Assembly (NCBI GenBank): GCA_903920415.1
Contig: CAIXMD010000038.1
Location: 1-14,125, forward strand
DNA: 14,125 bases
Direction: 5' to 3'
Origin: an uncultured Desulfomonile sp.
GTDB taxonomy: Bacteria; Desulfobacterota; Desulfomonilia; Desulfomonilales; Desulfomonilaceae
Below, in pieces: positions 13,482-14,125 of this stretch. Position numbers and translations under genes: made by a program. The first letter of the stretch is position 1. Every line of letters begins with the position of its first letter. The notes beneath the pieces were generated by a model. That model saw only the letters and a list, made by a program, of their open reading frames with translations. It was not told the DNA's origin and did not search any database.

Positions 13482-14125
13482 CTATTCTCCGGTGTAAACC
13501 GGTTTTCTTTTCTCCCTAAATGCAGCCAATCCTTCAATCCTGTCCTTGGTGGGTATTGTAACCGCGTAAGCATTCGATTCTATTGCCAGGCCCACGGGTA
13601 GGCTCACCTCCAGCCCCTTATTAATTGCGTACTTGGCTTGGGCCAGCGCCACCGGTCCGTTTGCAGCAATCTCTCCACCGATCTCCAGTGCTCTAGGCAG
13701 GAGCCTGTCGGGCTCAACCACTTCAAGGAATAAGCCGTATTCAAGGCCCTCCGAAGCCTTGATCCGCCTTGCCCGAAAGATCATTTCCTTGGCTCTGGCA
13801 ACTCCCACAACTCGAGGCAGCCTTTGCGTTCCACCAGCTCCAGGAATTACCGCTAAACTGGTTTCAGTTAGTCCCACAATGGCATTGGTGGCTGCCAGTC
13901 TTATGTCGCAAGCCAATGCGAGTTCCAATCCACCTCCGAAAGCATATCCGTTAACTGCGGCAATAACCGGTTGAGGCAGTTCTTCCACCCCGGTGAATAG
14001 GTTCCTTATGGTCTGGATGTAGAACCTCACCTGGTCAGGAGACATGCCGGCCCTTTCTTTGAGGTCCGCGCCTGTACTGAAAGCATTCTTGCCTTCTGTG
14101 GAACCAGTTATCACCACTGATTTCA
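13482..14125 (-). CDS. Enoyl-CoA hydratase, AUH-like (probable methylglutaconyl-CoA hydratase), N-terminus outside window
   Basis: This crotonase-fold hydratase is cut by the right edge, so the first 40 or so residues are missing. Visible motifs include FSTGADLKE (first oxyanion-hole strand), AVNGYAFGGGLELALACD with one catalytic Glu, and GLTETSLAVIPGAGGTQRLPR with the second Glu. Both acids are retained, so it should be a hydratase rather than only an isomerase. The C-terminal stretch IPTKDRIEGLAAFREKRKP closely resembles human AUH, 3-methylglutaconyl-CoA hydratase (from memory). That substrate also fits the downstream lyase-like and acetoacetyl-CoA synthetase genes. A general short-chain enoyl-CoA hydratase is the alternative. 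It is the first visible gene of this operon; more catabolic genes probably lie further right. Confidence 0.92.
   Translation of the reverse strand, partial: KSVVITGSTEGKNAFSTGADLKERAGMSPDQVRFYIQTIRNLFTGVEELPQPVIAAVNGYAFGGGLELALACDIRLAATNAIVGLTETSLAVIPGAGGTQRLPRVVGVARAKEMIFRARRIKASEGLEYGLFLEVVEPDRLLPRALEIGGEIAANGPVALAQAKYAINKGLEVSLPVGLAIESNAYAVTIPTKDRIEGLAAFREKRKPVYTGE

Noticed and set aside
13463..13573. N-terminal extension of the lyase-like protein from an in-frame TTG at 13573
   Set aside because: It would run 92 nt into the hydratase gene and has no ribosome site, while the ATG at 13462 has a strong purine-rich one.

Overview
The window reads as chromosome of an anaerobic, moderate-GC bacterium. 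A member of the Desulfobacterota or the syntrophic deltaproteobacteria is my best guess. This rests on gene content (a complete six-gene Rnf complex, an NtrC-type two-component pair, and acyl-CoA/acetoacetate catabolism), not on any marker gene. Almost everything is on the minus strand. The exception is one two-gene plus-strand cassette at about 9.25-10.2 kb. No tRNA, rRNA, CRISPR array or insertion sequence was seen.

Layout, left to right. (1) 1-2633: an NtrC-family response regulator cut by the left edge, preceded on its strand by its partner membrane sensor kinase (4-nt ATGA overlap) and, further upstream, a DUF151/bifunctional-nuclease protein. (2) 2634-2965: about 330 bases without a supportable gene. 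(3) 2966-9004: an rnfCDGEAB operon, transcribed right to left, encoding the ferredoxin:NAD+ oxidoreductase that couples electron transfer to ion pumping. Three subunits are unusual. RnfA carries a signal peptide and an Ig-like exported domain at its N-terminus. RnfE has Ala where the second membrane-cluster Cys is expected. RnfG has an extra N-terminal module resembling half of its FMN domain. (4) 9005-9249: the rnf leader, with promoter-like and palindromic elements and a possible 45-codon small ORF. (5) 9250-10208, plus strand: an unrecognised small, possibly winged-helix protein, translationally coupled to a single-HKD phospholipase-D-like nuclease. (6) 10249-14125: acetoacetyl-CoA synthetase, an HMG-CoA-lyase-like protein lacking the catalytic cysteine, and an AUH-like enoyl-CoA hydratase cut by the right edge.

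How the parts may work together. The right-hand genes fit the lower leucine/isovalerate route: 3-methylglutaconyl-CoA to HMG-CoA, then acetoacetate plus acetyl-CoA, then acetoacetyl-CoA. The Rnf complex would balance the ferredoxin and NADH pools of such metabolism against the membrane ion gradient. The small plus-strand HKD cassette has no metabolic link to either side and looks like an insertion between two metabolic operons. The most notable items are the RnfA fusion, the altered RnfE cluster site, the cysteine-less lyase and the HKD cassette.
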